A program made the translations under genes and the position numbers. Positions 1-8,315 of a stretch of DNA of 64,000 nucleotides are shown here, one piece after another. Origin of the DNA: Salinigranum salinum (GTDB lineage: Archaea; Halobacteriota; Halobacteria; Halobacteriales; Haloferacaceae); assembly GCF_009176545.1 (NCBI RefSeq), contig NZ_VTOJ01000001.1:1798001-1862000 (forward strand), written 5' to 3'. Positions within the stretch are counted from its first letter, which is position 1; every line of letters starts with the position of its first letter. The notes beneath the pieces were generated by a model. That model saw nothing but the letters and a program-made list of their open reading frames with translations. It did no database searches and was not told where the DNA came from.

Positions 1-1
1 G

Positions 2-280
2 ATCGGTGGGCCGGACGGGTTCACTGTTCCCGCGCCGGGTCGGACCGGAGACGTGACCGTCTCGATACGGCCCGAGGACTTCGGCGTCACTAACGGCGAC
101 GGCGTCGTCGATGGGACTGTCGCCGAGCGGTACTTCCAAGGTGACCAGACGAACTACGTGATCGATCCGGACGCTGACATCGAAGAGCTCCAGGTCGTGG
201 TTCAGGGCCGGAAGTCGAGCGTCGACACGGGCGAACACGTCTCACTCGGGATAACTGACGGCGCGCCCGTCGTGTTCTGA
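2..280 (+). CDS. ABC transporter ATP-binding protein, C-terminal fragment (TOBE domain)
   Basis: An open frame runs in from the left edge and ends with TGA at 278-280, so only the last 92 residues are present. The motif SIRPEDF followed by a short beta-rich segment (GTVAERYFQGDQTNY, then SLGI and VVF) is typical of the TOBE domain at the C-terminus of MalK/PotA/UgpC-type import ATPases, which contacts regulators or substrate. The Walker and signature motifs lie outside the window, so the substrate cannot be read here. In-frame GTG codons occur, but the frame stays open to the edge, so this is a truncated view and not a short gene. Confidence 0.75.
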   Translation: MGGPDGFTVPAPGRTGDVTVSIRPEDFGVTNGDGVVDGTVAERYFQGDQTNYVIDPDADIEELQVVVQGRKSSVDTGEHVSLGITDGAPVVF

Positions 281-394
281 GCGCACCGCCGACGATCTCG
301 GGTCATCCACGTGCGACCTGGCACAGTGTCGAGGCCCGAGAACCGCGGTGAGACGGTGATCGAACCACGACGTCCGGAGTCGACTGCATGCTTC

Positions 395-411
395 CCGTTC
401 GCCTCGAACGG
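395..411. terminator. Possible hairpin after the acyl-CoA synthetase gene
   Basis: A perfect 7-bp inverted repeat (CCGTTCG / CGAACGG) with a 3-base loop sits two bases beyond the stop codon of the minus-strand synthetase gene and between two convergent genes. There is no T-tract, so termination is only a guess. Confidence 0.3.
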
Positions 412-412
412 T

Positions 413-2407
413 CTACGATGCGTCCCTGATCTCGTCGAGGGCCGCGGGGTTCTCGATGCTCGACATGTCTCCCAGTTCCTCACCCTGGTACAGTGAGGAG
501 ATCGCCCGCCGGATGATCTTCCCCGACTGCGTCTTCGGCAGGTCCGACACGAAGAGGATCTCCCGCGGCCGGAACGGCTTGCCGTGCTCTTCCCCGATGA
601 CCGCCGAGAGCTCGTCGCGCAACTCCTCCGAGGGCTCGGCACCGGGTTCGAGCACCACGTACGCGACCACTGCGGTCCCCGTCGTGTCGTCGGGCACGCC
701 GACGGCCGCGGCCTGGTTCACCGCCTCGTGTTCGGTCAGCACCCCTTCGATCTCCGCCGGCCCGACCTTCCGCCCGGCGACGTTCAGCGCGTCGTCGGCT
801 CTCCCGTGAAGGAACCAGAAGCCGTCCTCGTCCTTCTGCGCCCAGTCGCCGTGGTCCCACAGATCGGGCCAGGTCGACCAGTACTCGTCGAGGTAGCGCT
901 CGTCGCCCTCCCACAGCGATTTCGTGGTCGAGGGACACGAGTCGCGGGCGACGAGGAACCCGCGTTCGTGGGTGTCGGCGATCGACTCACCCGCCTCGTT
1001 CACGATGTCGATGTCCATGCCCAGCCCCGGCCCGCCGAGCGAGGTGGGTTTGAGCGGTTCGGTGGGCATCGGCATGAGGAAACAGCCGCAGATCTCGGTC
1101 CCACCCGAGATGTTGATGATCGGGGCCTCGCCCCCGCCGACGTGCTCGTAGAACCACTGCCACGACTCGGGGTCCCACGGTTCGCCGGTCGATCCCAGCA
1201 GGCGAATCGACGACAGATCGTGCTCGTCGACCCACTCGTCGCCGTGTTTGCGCAAGGCTCGAATGGCCGTGGGCGAGATGCCGAACGTCGAGAGCGAGTG
1301 GCGGTCGATCATCTTCCAGAACCGATCGGGCTCGGGGTAGTCGGGCGCGCCCTCGTACATGAAGACGGTCCCGCCGAACGTGTGGTTGCCGATGAGCGTC
1401 CACGGGCCCATCATCCAGCCGATGTCCGACACCCAGAAGAACCGGTCGGAGGGCTTGTGGTCGAAGCCGAAGTAGATCTCTTTGGCACACTGCATCTGAA
1501 CTCCGGCGTGGGTGTGGACGATGCCCTTGGGCTTGCCCGTGGTGCCCGACGAGTACAGCAGCATCGACTCCTGACTCGAGGGGAGGGATTTGGTGTCGTA
1601 GTCGTCCGAGCGCGGTGCGACCGCGTCATCCCACCACTCGTCGCGGTCGTCGTCCCAGGGGACGTCAGCGTCGTCGCCGAGGCGGTCGTAGACGACGGTG
1701 TGCTCGACGTGGCCGGCCTCTGCGATGGCCTCGTCGGCCGATTCCTTCAGCGTGATCGGGGAGCCACGGCGGTAGAAGCCATCGCCCGTGAAGAGGACCG
1801 AACACTCCGAATCCTCGATGCGGGTGGCGGTGGCGTCGACACCGAACCCCGAGAAGATCGGAACCGCGATCGCGCCGACTTTGAAACAGCCGTACAGAAT
1901 GGAGACGACCTCGGGGACCATCGGCATGTACAGCCCGACGGTGTCACCGGTGTCGACGCCCGTCGATTCGAGGTAATTGGCGACCTTGTTGGACTGGCGA
2001 GCCAGTTCGTGGTACGTTATCTCTCTGATATCACCGGGTTCGCCCTCCCAGAGACACGCGACTTTGTTCCTGGTGTCGCTGTCGACTGCGGCGTGACGGT
2101 CGACGACGTTGTGCGCGAGGTTGAGTTCGCCGCCGGGGTACCACTCGGAGAACTGCGGACCGTCGGCGTCGTCTCTGACGCGGTCGTACGCCTCGTAGAA
2201 GTCGATGTCGAGGTACTCCGGCATGGTGTCCCAGAACCACTCGACGCCGCTCTCGTCGACGCCCTCTACGTCGGAGGTGGTGCGCTCGACGAGTTCGTCG
2301 TAGTCGTCGATGCCGTACGTCTGCATGAACTCGTAGACGTTGGTCGACTCGACGAACTCCCGAGACGGTTCGTGGACGACCTCGTCGGGGTCTGGTACGG
2401 TCTCCAT
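413..2407 (-). CDS. AMP-forming acyl-CoA (acetyl-/acetoacetyl-CoA-like) synthetase
   Basis: A 664-residue cytosolic enzyme of the ANL superfamily that activates a short-chain carboxylate with ATP and CoA. Core motifs are all present: P-loop-like YSSGTTGKPKG at 285-295, SGGTEICG at 434-441, the hinge GRADDALNVAGRKVG at 535-549, and PKTQSGK at 624-630 with Lys630 as the expected catalytic lysine. The N-terminal 100 residues match the ACAS-type leader. The A5 region reads INISGGTEICG and not the TWWQTETG of true acetate synthetases; it resembles acetoacetyl-CoA synthetase, so the substrate may be acetoacetate or another short-chain acid. It is divergent from a short-chain fatty-acid transporter gene with 91 bp between starts, which suggests uptake plus activation. 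Confidence 0.9.
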   Translation of the reverse strand: METVPDPDEVVHEPSREFVESTNVYEFMQTYGIDDYDELVERTTSDVEGVDESGVEWFWDTMPEYLDIDFYEAYDRVRDDADGPQFSEWYPGGELNLAHNVVDRHAAVDSDTRNKVACLWEGEPGDIREITYHELARQSNKVANYLESTGVDTGDTVGLYMPMVPEVVSILYGCFKVGAIAVPIFSGFGVDATATRIEDSECSVLFTGDGFYRRGSPITLKESADEAIAEAGHVEHTVVYDRLGDDADVPWDDDRDEWWDDAVAPRSDDYDTKSLPSSQESMLLYSSGTTGKPKGIVHTHAGVQMQCAKEIYFGFDHKPSDRFFWVSDIGWMMGPWTLIGNHTFGGTVFMYEGAPDYPEPDRFWKMIDRHSLSTFGISPTAIRALRKHGDEWVDEHDLSSIRLLGSTGEPWDPESWQWFYEHVGGGEAPIINISGGTEICGCFLMPMPTEPLKPTSLGGPGLGMDIDIVNEAGESIADTHERGFLVARDSCPSTTKSLWEGDERYLDEYWSTWPDLWDHGDWAQKDEDGFWFLHGRADDALNVAGRKVGPAEIEGVLTEHEAVNQAAAVGVPDDTTGTAVVAYVVLEPGAEPSEELRDELSAVIGEEHGKPFRPREILFVSDLPKTQSGKIIRRAISSLYQGEELGDMSSIENPAALDEIRDAS

Positions 2408-2466
2408 ACTGCCACCTGTCCCGTGGTCCCACCTAACCTTTCGGGGGGCGTCTCAGACCAACACAA

Positions 2467-2475
2467 CTATAAAAG
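2467..2475 (+). promoter_or_regulatory. TATA box of the short-chain fatty-acid transporter gene
   Basis: CTATAAAAG is centred 28 bp before the ATG at 2499, the spacing of a leaderless haloarchaeal transcript. It fixes the start choice, because longer in-frame extensions would begin inside the neighbouring gene. Confidence 0.65.
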
Positions 2476-2498
2476 ATATTGATGACCGTCGAAACACG

Positions 2499-3917
2499 AT
2501 GTCGACAGGAACGAACGAGACGGCGATACAGCGGTTCGGGAGTCGCGTGTCGGACGTTGTCGAACGGTGGATGCCCAGTCCGTTCCTCTTCGCGGTCATC
2601 CTGACGTACGTCGTGCTCGTCGCGGGTGTCGTGATTGAGGGCGCGTCTCCGGTCGCGATGGCGGGGTACTGGCGCGACGGCTTCTGGGTGCTCCTCACCT
2701 TCGCGATGCAGATGGTGCTGATCCTCGTGACGGGGTACGCGCTGGCGTACCACCCGTGGGTCCAGCGGTTCATCGCGTGGCTCACCGGCCTCCCGAGCGA
2801 CGGCAAGCAGGCCGTCGTCCTCGTGGGAGTCATCGCGATGGTCGTCGCGTGGATCCACTGGGGACTCGGCCTCATCGTCGGGGCGGTGATGGCCCGCGAG
2901 ATGGGCCGACAGGCGCACGAGCGCGGCCTGTCAGTCCACTACCCCCTGCTCTGCGTCGCCGGCTACATGGGGATGGGGCTGACGTGGCACTGGGGGCTGG
3001 CCGCGTCCGCACCGCTGCTGATGAACACCCCCGACAACGTCTTCATCCAGCAGGGGATCGTCGACGGCCTCATCTCCACCTCCCAGACTATCTTCCACCC
3101 GTACACGCTGGCGCTTACGATCAGCGGAATCGTCTACGCCGCGATCGTCCTCTACCTGCTCTCGCCGCCGGAGGAGGCGACGGAGCCGATCACGGAGTAC
3201 GTTCCGGCACGGGACCTCGGTTCGGCGGCCACCGACGGGGGAGTAGACGAGGGTGTCGGCGACGCCGTCGACGACGCGGAGCCCGAGACGATCGGCGACC
3301 GCGTCGACAACAGCCGACTGCTCGGCGGTATCATCGCGCTGACCGGTGTCGTCCTCTCGGTCTGGACGTTCGTCCAGCAGGGACTCGGCGCGCTCAACCT
3401 CAACGTCGTCAACTTCCTCTTCCTCTTCCTGGGTCTGGCCCTGTTCACCCGGCCGGCGGCGTACCAGGAGGCGTTCGCCGACGCGATCCCCGCGACGAGC
3501 GGGATCATCCTGCAGTTCCCGTTCTACGCGGGCATCATCGGCATGATGAACGCCTCGGGGCTGTCGGAGACGCTCGCGGAGGCGCTCGTCTCCCTGTCGA
3601 CTCCCGCGACGTTCCCGGTCGTCGCGTGGGTCACCGCCGGTATCGTCAACATCTTCGTCCCCTCCGGTGGCGGCGAGTGGACGGTCATCGGCACCACGAT
3701 CCTCCAGGCGGCGAACGAACTCGGGGTCCCCGCCGGACAGGCGACGGTCGCGTACGCCGTCGGCGACGCCCACACGAACCTGTTCCAGCCGTTCTGGGCG
3801 CTTCCCCTGCTCGGGATCACGGGCATCCGCGCCCGCGAGATGTTCGGTTACGCCGTGACGATGCTGCTCCTCTTGATCCCGTTCTTGGCGGTGGCGCTGA
3901 CCGTCATTCCGTACTGA
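2499..3917 (+). CDS. Short-chain fatty acid transporter, AtoE family
   Basis: A 472-residue integral membrane permease of the AtoE / short-chain fatty acid transporter family. It is strongly hydrophobic, with about 12 predicted membrane segments interrupted by an acidic cytoplasmic loop near residues 221-275. Two family motifs are clear: PSGGGEW near 388-394 and GDAHTNLFQPFWALP near 421-435, both matching the conserved PSGGGQW and GDAWTN..QPFWALP of bacterial AtoE. ATG 2499 was chosen over upstream codons because of the TATA box 28 bp before it and because an earlier start would overlap the divergent synthetase gene. The pair likely imports and activates acetoacetate, butyrate or similar acids. 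Confidence 0.9.
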   Translation: MSTGTNETAIQRFGSRVSDVVERWMPSPFLFAVILTYVVLVAGVVIEGASPVAMAGYWRDGFWVLLTFAMQMVLILVTGYALAYHPWVQRFIAWLTGLPSDGKQAVVLVGVIAMVVAWIHWGLGLIVGAVMAREMGRQAHERGLSVHYPLLCVAGYMGMGLTWHWGLAASAPLLMNTPDNVFIQQGIVDGLISTSQTIFHPYTLALTISGIVYAAIVLYLLSPPEEATEPITEYVPARDLGSAATDGGVDEGVGDAVDDAEPETIGDRVDNSRLLGGIIALTGVVLSVWTFVQQGLGALNLNVVNFLFLFLGLALFTRPAAYQEAFADAIPATSGIILQFPFYAGIIGMMNASGLSETLAEALVSLSTPATFPVVAWVTAGIVNIFVPSGGGEWTVIGTTILQAANELGVPAGQATVAYAVGDAHTNLFQPFWALPLLGITGIRAREMFGYAVTMLLLLIPFLAVALTVIPY

Positions 3918-4039
3918 CGAACGCTCGCGCGTGAACTGCCCGATCGACTCCGACGGTCGCGACGACCGGCCGTGCGCCGTGGATACCGGCCCGCGTACGG
4001 CGACAAACCCTTTTACGGCGCCGTGGTTAACTTCCGAGT

Positions 4040-4624
4040 ATGTACGTCCGGGATGCGAAGAACAGGGAAGAGGTCTGGTTGCTCGACCACATCGAGGCGA
4101 TGGGCCTGGACGACGCCGCGTTCCGCTCCCGTGACTACGTGGTCGCGCTCGACGAGGAGACGAACGAGAAGGCCGGCTTCGGTCGGATCCGCGTCCACAA
4201 GGCCGACGAGGGGGAGTACTGCGAACTCACCGGGATGGGCGTCCTCGAGGCGTGGCGGGGACAGGGCGTCGGCGCGCACGTGATCGAACGGCTGATCGAG
4301 AAGGCCGGCGACGCCGGGTTCGAGGAGGTGTACTCGTTCGCGCTCGAACCGAACTACCTCGCCCAGTTCGGCTTCGAACCGGTGCCCACGGCCGAACTCC
4401 CCGACCTGCTCCGGCGACGCCTCGCCACGAAGCGCGAGTCGATGGACGACGAGATCGTCGCCATGCGGCTCGCGGTCGACGCGTTCGAGATGCCGGCCCG
4501 ACTCCGAGAGGCGTTCAAGATGGCCGTCCCGGTCGACACGGAGGAGCGAGAGCCCGAAGAACGGGCGGAGGACTTCGGCATCGACCCCGAGAGCGCGACC
4601 TACAAGTACGACACGGGCCGGTAG
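4040..4624 (+). CDS. GNAT family N-acetyltransferase
   Basis: A 194-residue protein with the GNAT acyl-CoA-binding motif RGQGVG at residues 73-78, preceded by the beta strand carrying ELTGMGVLEAW and followed by the helix of motif A. A segment around LEPNYLAQFGFEPV is the usual GNAT motif B region (…YxxxGF). The C-terminal 70 residues, highly charged and ending in a DIDPESATYKYD-like acidic tail, are outside the standard fold and give no clue to the substrate. A T-rich TATA-like element (CTTTTAC, about 4010) lies roughly 28 bp before the ATG. It is transcribed alone. Confidence 0.85.
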   Translation: MYVRDAKNREEVWLLDHIEAMGLDDAAFRSRDYVVALDEETNEKAGFGRIRVHKADEGEYCELTGMGVLEAWRGQGVGAHVIERLIEKAGDAGFEEVYSFALEPNYLAQFGFEPVPTAELPDLLRRRLATKRESMDDEIVAMRLAVDAFEMPARLREAFKMAVPVDTEEREPEERAEDFGIDPESATYKYDTGR

Positions 4625-4708
4625 CGTCGGCGTCTCCGGTGCGAGCGGAACGCGTGGACGACGGACGGGACGAGTAGCCGACGGACGGAACGAGCCGCCC
4701 GCGACGGT

Positions 4709-4924
4709 TCAGGTCCGGTCCTCGAGGAAGTCGGTGCTGAAGACGATCCACGCCAGCACCGAACAGAAGAGGATCGGCGGGAGGATGGCTAGCCCCCAGA
4801 GGGGTTCGATCCCCCAGAACAGGAGGAGCACCACGTCCGCGAGCCCGATGCCGAGGAAGGGCAGGACGGCCAGGGCCGCGCGCTTGCGGTTCTTCCGCGT
4901 CTCGCCGACGATGGGGGTGGACAT
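4709..4924 (-). CDS. Small two-helix membrane protein
   Basis: A 71-residue protein beginning MSTPIVGETRKNRKR, a basic cytoplasmic leader, followed by two hydrophobic segments (about residues 16-36 and 40-63) and a short acidic tail FLEDRT. No catalytic motif is visible and I do not recognise a named family. The ATG at 4924 follows a change from low-complexity shadow sequence to normal haloarchaeal codon use. It is followed upstream by another small membrane protein on the same strand, so the two may be co-transcribed. Confidence 0.65.
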   Translation of the reverse strand: MSTPIVGETRKNRKRAALAVLPFLGIGLADVVLLLFWGIEPLWGLAILPPILFCSVLAWIVFSTDFLEDRT

Positions 4925-4991
4925 AGTCGGACTCGGGGGGCGAGGGAGAAAAGCGGTCCGTTCCGGGACGGGCCGTGGCGGGCCGGACGGG

Positions 4992-5249
4992 TCAGCCGGC
5001 CTCGTCGAACCGCGAGGCGAGCGTGACGAGGCCGAAGAGGCCGGCGAGCGCGACAACCGCGAGCACCATCCCGTACAGCGTCATCGTCACGGGGGTCGTG
5101 GAGAGCGAGAACACGCCGAGAACGGAGATCGCGGGGGCGACGTCCGCGCCGTTCGCGCCCACGAAGAACCCGAGCAACCCCGCGAGGAACACGACGGTGA
5201 CGCCGACCACGACGAAGATACGGCGGCCGTCGGTACTGTCGTCTGTCAC
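4992..5249 (-). CDS. Small membrane protein, about 85 residues
   Basis: Two or three hydrophobic segments are seen (FVVVGVTVVFLAGLLGFFVG; the TLYGMVLAVVALAGLFGLVTL region) separated by a polar loop. I chose GTG at 5249, which gives the start VTDDSTDGRR, because a longer frame starting at 5345 has a leader with shadow-like composition that overlaps the start region of the divergent cytidine deaminase gene. I do not recognise a function. Divergence from cdd is the only contextual clue. Confidence 0.6.
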   Translation of the reverse strand: MTDDSTDGRRIFVVVGVTVVFLAGLLGFFVGANGADVAPAISVLGVFSLSTTPVTMTLYGMVLAVVALAGLFGLVTLASRFDEAG

Positions 5250-5349
5250 GGGCGACGGTAGGGAGTCGACGGTATAGACGCTTTTCCTCCGCCCCCGACC
5301 ACACCTGCCACCCACAGACTCTTTGCCCGTTTCGCGCCAACTCACGGGT

Positions 5350-5778
5350 ATGTCCGACGCCGACTTCGTCGATGCCGACCTCGTCGACGCCGCCCGTGCG
5401 GTGCTCGACCGCGCGTACGTCCCGTACTCCGACTACCGAGTGGGCGCGGCGCTGCTCACCGCCGACGGGACGGTGTACACCGGCTGTAACATCGAGAACG
5501 CCAACTACTCCAACAGCCTCCACGCCGAGGAGGTCGCGATCGCCGAGGCGGTGAAGGCGGGCCACGAGGCGTTCGAGCGGATCGCCGTCTCGTCGGGCGT
5601 CCGCGACGGCGTCACCCCCTGTGGGATGTGTCGGCAGACGCTCGCGGAGTTCTGCGACGACGACCTCGCCGTCCTCTGTGACGAGGGCGACGCCGTGACC
5701 GAGTACACCCTGGGCGAACTCCTGCCGAACACCATCTCGCTGGACACGCTGGACGCGGCCGAGGGGACGACGGAGTAG
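5350..5778 (+). CDS. cdd: Cytidine deaminase
   Basis: A 142-residue zinc enzyme converting cytidine or deoxycytidine to uridine or deoxyuridine for pyrimidine salvage. The zinc site is complete: CNIENANYSNSLHAEEVAI around residues 44-62 supplies the Cys-His/Ala-Glu signature, and PCGMCRQTL around 88-96 gives the two further Cys ligands. The length fits the tetrameric bacterial-type CDA. The ATG at 5350 is preferred over an upstream GTG-like extension of nine codons with no homology value. Uridine phosphorylase lies 1.6 kb downstream, so the two enzymes act in the same salvage route. Confidence 0.93.
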   Translation: MSDADFVDADLVDAARAVLDRAYVPYSDYRVGAALLTADGTVYTGCNIENANYSNSLHAEEVAIAEAVKAGHEAFERIAVSSGVRDGVTPCGMCRQTLAEFCDDDLAVLCDEGDAVTEYTLGELLPNTISLDTLDAAEGTTE

Positions 5779-5792
5779 CGACCGGGTCGCGC

Positions 5793-7232
5793 TCAGACGC
5801 GTTCGAGTTCGACGACGAAGACGGCACCCTCGGGTTCGTTGTCCTCGACGCTCACGTTCCCGCCGTACGCGCTCACCAGCCGCTCGACCAGGTAGAGCCC
5901 GACGCCGGTCCCGTCGCTGTCGAGCCCCTTCTCGCCCCGTCCGAACAGCGCCTCGCGTCGGCCCGGTGGGATGCCCGGCCCGTTGTCGGCGATTCGGACC
6001 GTGACGGTCTCCGCGGTCGTCGTGACTCGGACCGTGACTGTCGGGGTCTCCGTGTCGTTGTGCTGGATCGCGTTGTTCAGGAGGTTCTGGAACACCGACG
6101 AGAGCATCTCGTTGGCCCGGATCGTGACGTCGGGGATCGTCTCCGGGCCGTCGATCGCCGCCGTCGGGTACGTCGAGTCGACCTTCTCGAGTTCGGCGGA
6201 CAGCACGGTACGGAGCGAGACCGCGCCGAGTTCGAACTCGCCGCCCTTCTCGAGGACCTCCATCACGTCGCTGACGGTGTTCGTGAGTTCGACCACGTGC
6301 TGCCCGGTCTCGATGACCCGGTCGATCCGGCTCTGTAACTCGGGCGGGAGGTCGTCGCGGAGGAGTTCGAGCCACCCCGTCACGACGTTCATCTCGTTGT
6401 TGATGTCGTGTCGGACGATCCGGTTCAACACCGCGAGCTGTTCGGCTCGTTCGTGGAGCCGTCGTTCCTGCTCCTTTCGTCTCGTGACGTCGATGACGAT
6501 GCCGGTGACCTTCTTCGGGTCGCCCGTCGTCGTGCGCTGTGTGATGCCGCCGATGTCGTGGAACCAGATGTACGAGCCGTCCACCCTGCGGATCCGATAC
6601 TCGACGTCGTACTTCTCGGTTCGGTCCTCGAGCCGGTCTCGCATCGCCTGCATCATCCGGTCGTGGTCGTCGGGGTGGACGTGCTGCGTGAAGTCCTCGT
6701 AGTGGTCGAACGCTTCGGGTGGGTAGCCGAGCATGTCCGCCTTGTTGTTGTGGAAGCTCACCGCGCCCGTCTCGACGTCCAGCTCCCACCACGCGAGGTC
6801 ACCGGCGAACATCGCCCCGTCGAGCCGCCGTCGGTAGGTGAGGTACTCCTCCTCGATCCGTTCGCGCTCCGTGACGTCCCGGTACACGCAGAGTGTCTCC
6901 CCCACGTCGGTCGGCTCGGCGGCCGTCCACGCTGCGAGCGACCGAACCGACAGTTCGACAGGGACGGTCGCCCCCGAGGCCGTCAGGCGCGTGACCGTGA
7001 CCGGCTCCGACCGTTCGTCGGCCCCGGTGGTGGTCAGCTCCGGTGCCGCCTCCCGTTCGTCCGCCGGCACCGTCGGAAGCGGTTCGCCCACGGCGTCGGC
7101 CGCGGCCCAGCCGAAGAGCGGTTCGGCGGCACCCTCCCACACGGTTACGACGCCGTCGCCGTCGAGGCAGACGACCGCGTCCGCGGTCTCGGTCAGCATG
7201 GCCTCGAGGATCGGCGACCGTTCCGTACTCAT
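5793..7232 (-). CDS. PAS-domain sensor histidine kinase
   Basis: A 479-residue soluble two-component kinase with no membrane segment. An N-terminal PAS domain (about 5-120) is followed by a second PAS/PAC domain (about 135-252) containing HPDD and the PAC-like YRIRRVDGSYIWF. The dimerisation box IVRHDINNEMN has phospho-acceptor His275, the N box is QNLLNNAIQHND (382-393), and the ATP lid has DNGPGIP (416-422) and GTGVGLYLV (441-449). No receiver or HTH partner lies next to it, as is common in haloarchaea. The signal is unknown; the cytosolic PAS domains suggest a redox or small-molecule cue. A perfect palindrome overlaps its promoter. Confidence 0.92.
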   Translation of the reverse strand: MSTERSPILEAMLTETADAVVCLDGDGVVTVWEGAAEPLFGWAAADAVGEPLPTVPADEREAAPELTTTGADERSEPVTVTRLTASGATVPVELSVRSLAAWTAAEPTDVGETLCVYRDVTERERIEEEYLTYRRRLDGAMFAGDLAWWELDVETGAVSFHNNKADMLGYPPEAFDHYEDFTQHVHPDDHDRMMQAMRDRLEDRTEKYDVEYRIRRVDGSYIWFHDIGGITQRTTTGDPKKVTGIVIDVTRRKEQERRLHERAEQLAVLNRIVRHDINNEMNVVTGWLELLRDDLPPELQSRIDRVIETGQHVVELTNTVSDVMEVLEKGGEFELGAVSLRTVLSAELEKVDSTYPTAAIDGPETIPDVTIRANEMLSSVFQNLLNNAIQHNDTETPTVTVRVTTTAETVTVRIADNGPGIPPGRREALFGRGEKGLDSDGTGVGLYLVERLVSAYGGNVSVEDNEPEGAVFVVELERV

Positions 7233-7242
7233 CCCGAGACGG

Positions 7243-7263
7243 ACGCCCGTCGGGCGTATAAAT
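7243..7263 (-). promoter_or_regulatory. Histidine kinase promoter with overlapping palindrome
   Basis: On the minus strand a TATA-like TTTATAC (7256-7262) is centred about 27 bp from the start codon. Immediately downstream and touching it is the palindrome ACGCCCG-T-CGGGCGT (7243-7257), with 7-bp perfect arms. Its position between TATA and start would let a bound protein block the promoter. Confidence 0.45.
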
Positions 7264-7384
7264 CAGTACTCCGAATCGCTTGACAGCTAGCCGATGTGGT
7301 CGGCAACGTCGACCGCCTCCCAGGTCGGCGTCGTGTCGGTCCCCCGCGTCGACGTCGTGACGATTCACGTCCGGCACACCGTGG

Positions 7385-7392
7385 CTATTTAC
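7385..7392 (+). promoter_or_regulatory. TATA box of uridine phosphorylase gene
   Basis: CTATTTAC is centred 27-28 bp before ATG 7416. It supports that start over the longer frame. Confidence 0.55.
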
Positions 7393-7415
7393 CGACCCAC
7401 GACGCACGCGAGACA

Positions 7416-8234
7416 ATGGCTGGTGACGCCGAAGACCCGAACGCCGAGGTCCAGTACCACGTCGAACTCGCCCCCGGTGACGTCGCCGACGCCGTGCTCC
7501 TCCCCGGGAACCCCGAACGCGTCGACGTGATCACCGACCTGTGGGACGAGTTCGAGGAGCGGGCTCACCACCGTGAGTACCGCACCGCGACGGGGACGCA
7601 CGAGGGGACGCCGATCTCGGTCACCTCGACGGGCATCGGTTCGCCGTCGGCGGCGATCGCCGTGGAGGAACTCGCCCGGATCGGCGTCGACACGTTCGTC
7701 CGCGTCGGCTCCTGTGGCGCGATCCAGCCGGAGATGGCCGTCGGCGACCTCGTGATCACCTCGGGCGCAGTACGACAGGAAGGGACGAGCCACGAGTACG
7801 TCCGCGGCGACTACCCCGCCGTGGCCTCCCACGAGGTCGTCTCGGCGCTCGTCGCCGCCGCCGAACGCCTCGACTACGACTACCACGTCGGCCTCACGAT
7901 GAGCGCCGACGCCTTCTACGCGGGGCAGGGACGCGCCGGATTCGGCGGGTTCGAGGCCGCGGGGTCGGAGACGCTGATCGAGGAGTTGCGGGAGGCGAAC
8001 GTCGCGAACATCGAGATGGAAGCCGCGGCCATCCTGACGCTTGCGAACGTGTACGGCCTCCGTGCCGGGGCGGTCTGTTCGGTGTTCGCCAACCGCGTCA
8101 CCGGCGAGTTCCGGACCGAGGGCGAGTCGCGAGCGGCCGAGGTGGCGAGCCTCGCGGTGGCGTTGCTCGCGAAGATGGACGCGGTAAAGCGCGAGGCAGG
8201 TGTCACCGAGTGGCACGCTGGCCTGTCGATATAA
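7416..8234 (+). CDS. udp: Uridine phosphorylase (nucleoside phosphorylase family)
   Basis: A 272-residue enzyme that cleaves uridine with phosphate to uracil and ribose-1-phosphate. The phosphate-binding LLPGNPERV lies near residues 28-36, the family signature GSCGAIQPEMAVGDL near 98-112, and the ribose/base site MEAAAILTLA near 200-210, where the conserved Met-Glu pair binds the ribose hydroxyls. The length matches the UP/PNP-1 hexameric family. ATG 7416 is set by the TATA box. With the nearby cytidine deaminase it forms a cytidine to uracil salvage step. Purine nucleoside phosphorylase is the main alternative; overall pattern favours uridine. Confidence 0.85.
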   Translation: MAGDAEDPNAEVQYHVELAPGDVADAVLLPGNPERVDVITDLWDEFEERAHHREYRTATGTHEGTPISVTSTGIGSPSAAIAVEELARIGVDTFVRVGSCGAIQPEMAVGDLVITSGAVRQEGTSHEYVRGDYPAVASHEVVSALVAAAERLDYDYHVGLTMSADAFYAGQGRAGFGGFEAAGSETLIEELREANVANIEMEAAAILTLANVYGLRAGAVCSVFANRVTGEFRTEGESRAAEVASLAVALLAKMDAVKREAGVTEWHAGLSI

Positions 8235-8315
8235 GCTCTCAAACGGTCGTTCGTGGACGAATCCACGGACGTTTCAACACGCTCTTATCCGATGACTCCT
8301 CAGTTCGAGACATCC

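Noticed and set aside
584..2482. A 632-residue open frame on the plus strand opposite the acyl-CoA synthetase
   Set aside because: It mirrors a well-supported gene with all family motifs; long antisense frames are expected at this GC content and its translation has no motif.
4789..6792. A 667-residue Arg/Pro-rich frame spanning small membrane genes, cdd and the histidine kinase
   Set aside because: Composition (very high Arg, Pro) is typical of an out-of-frame shadow, and it covers four real genes.
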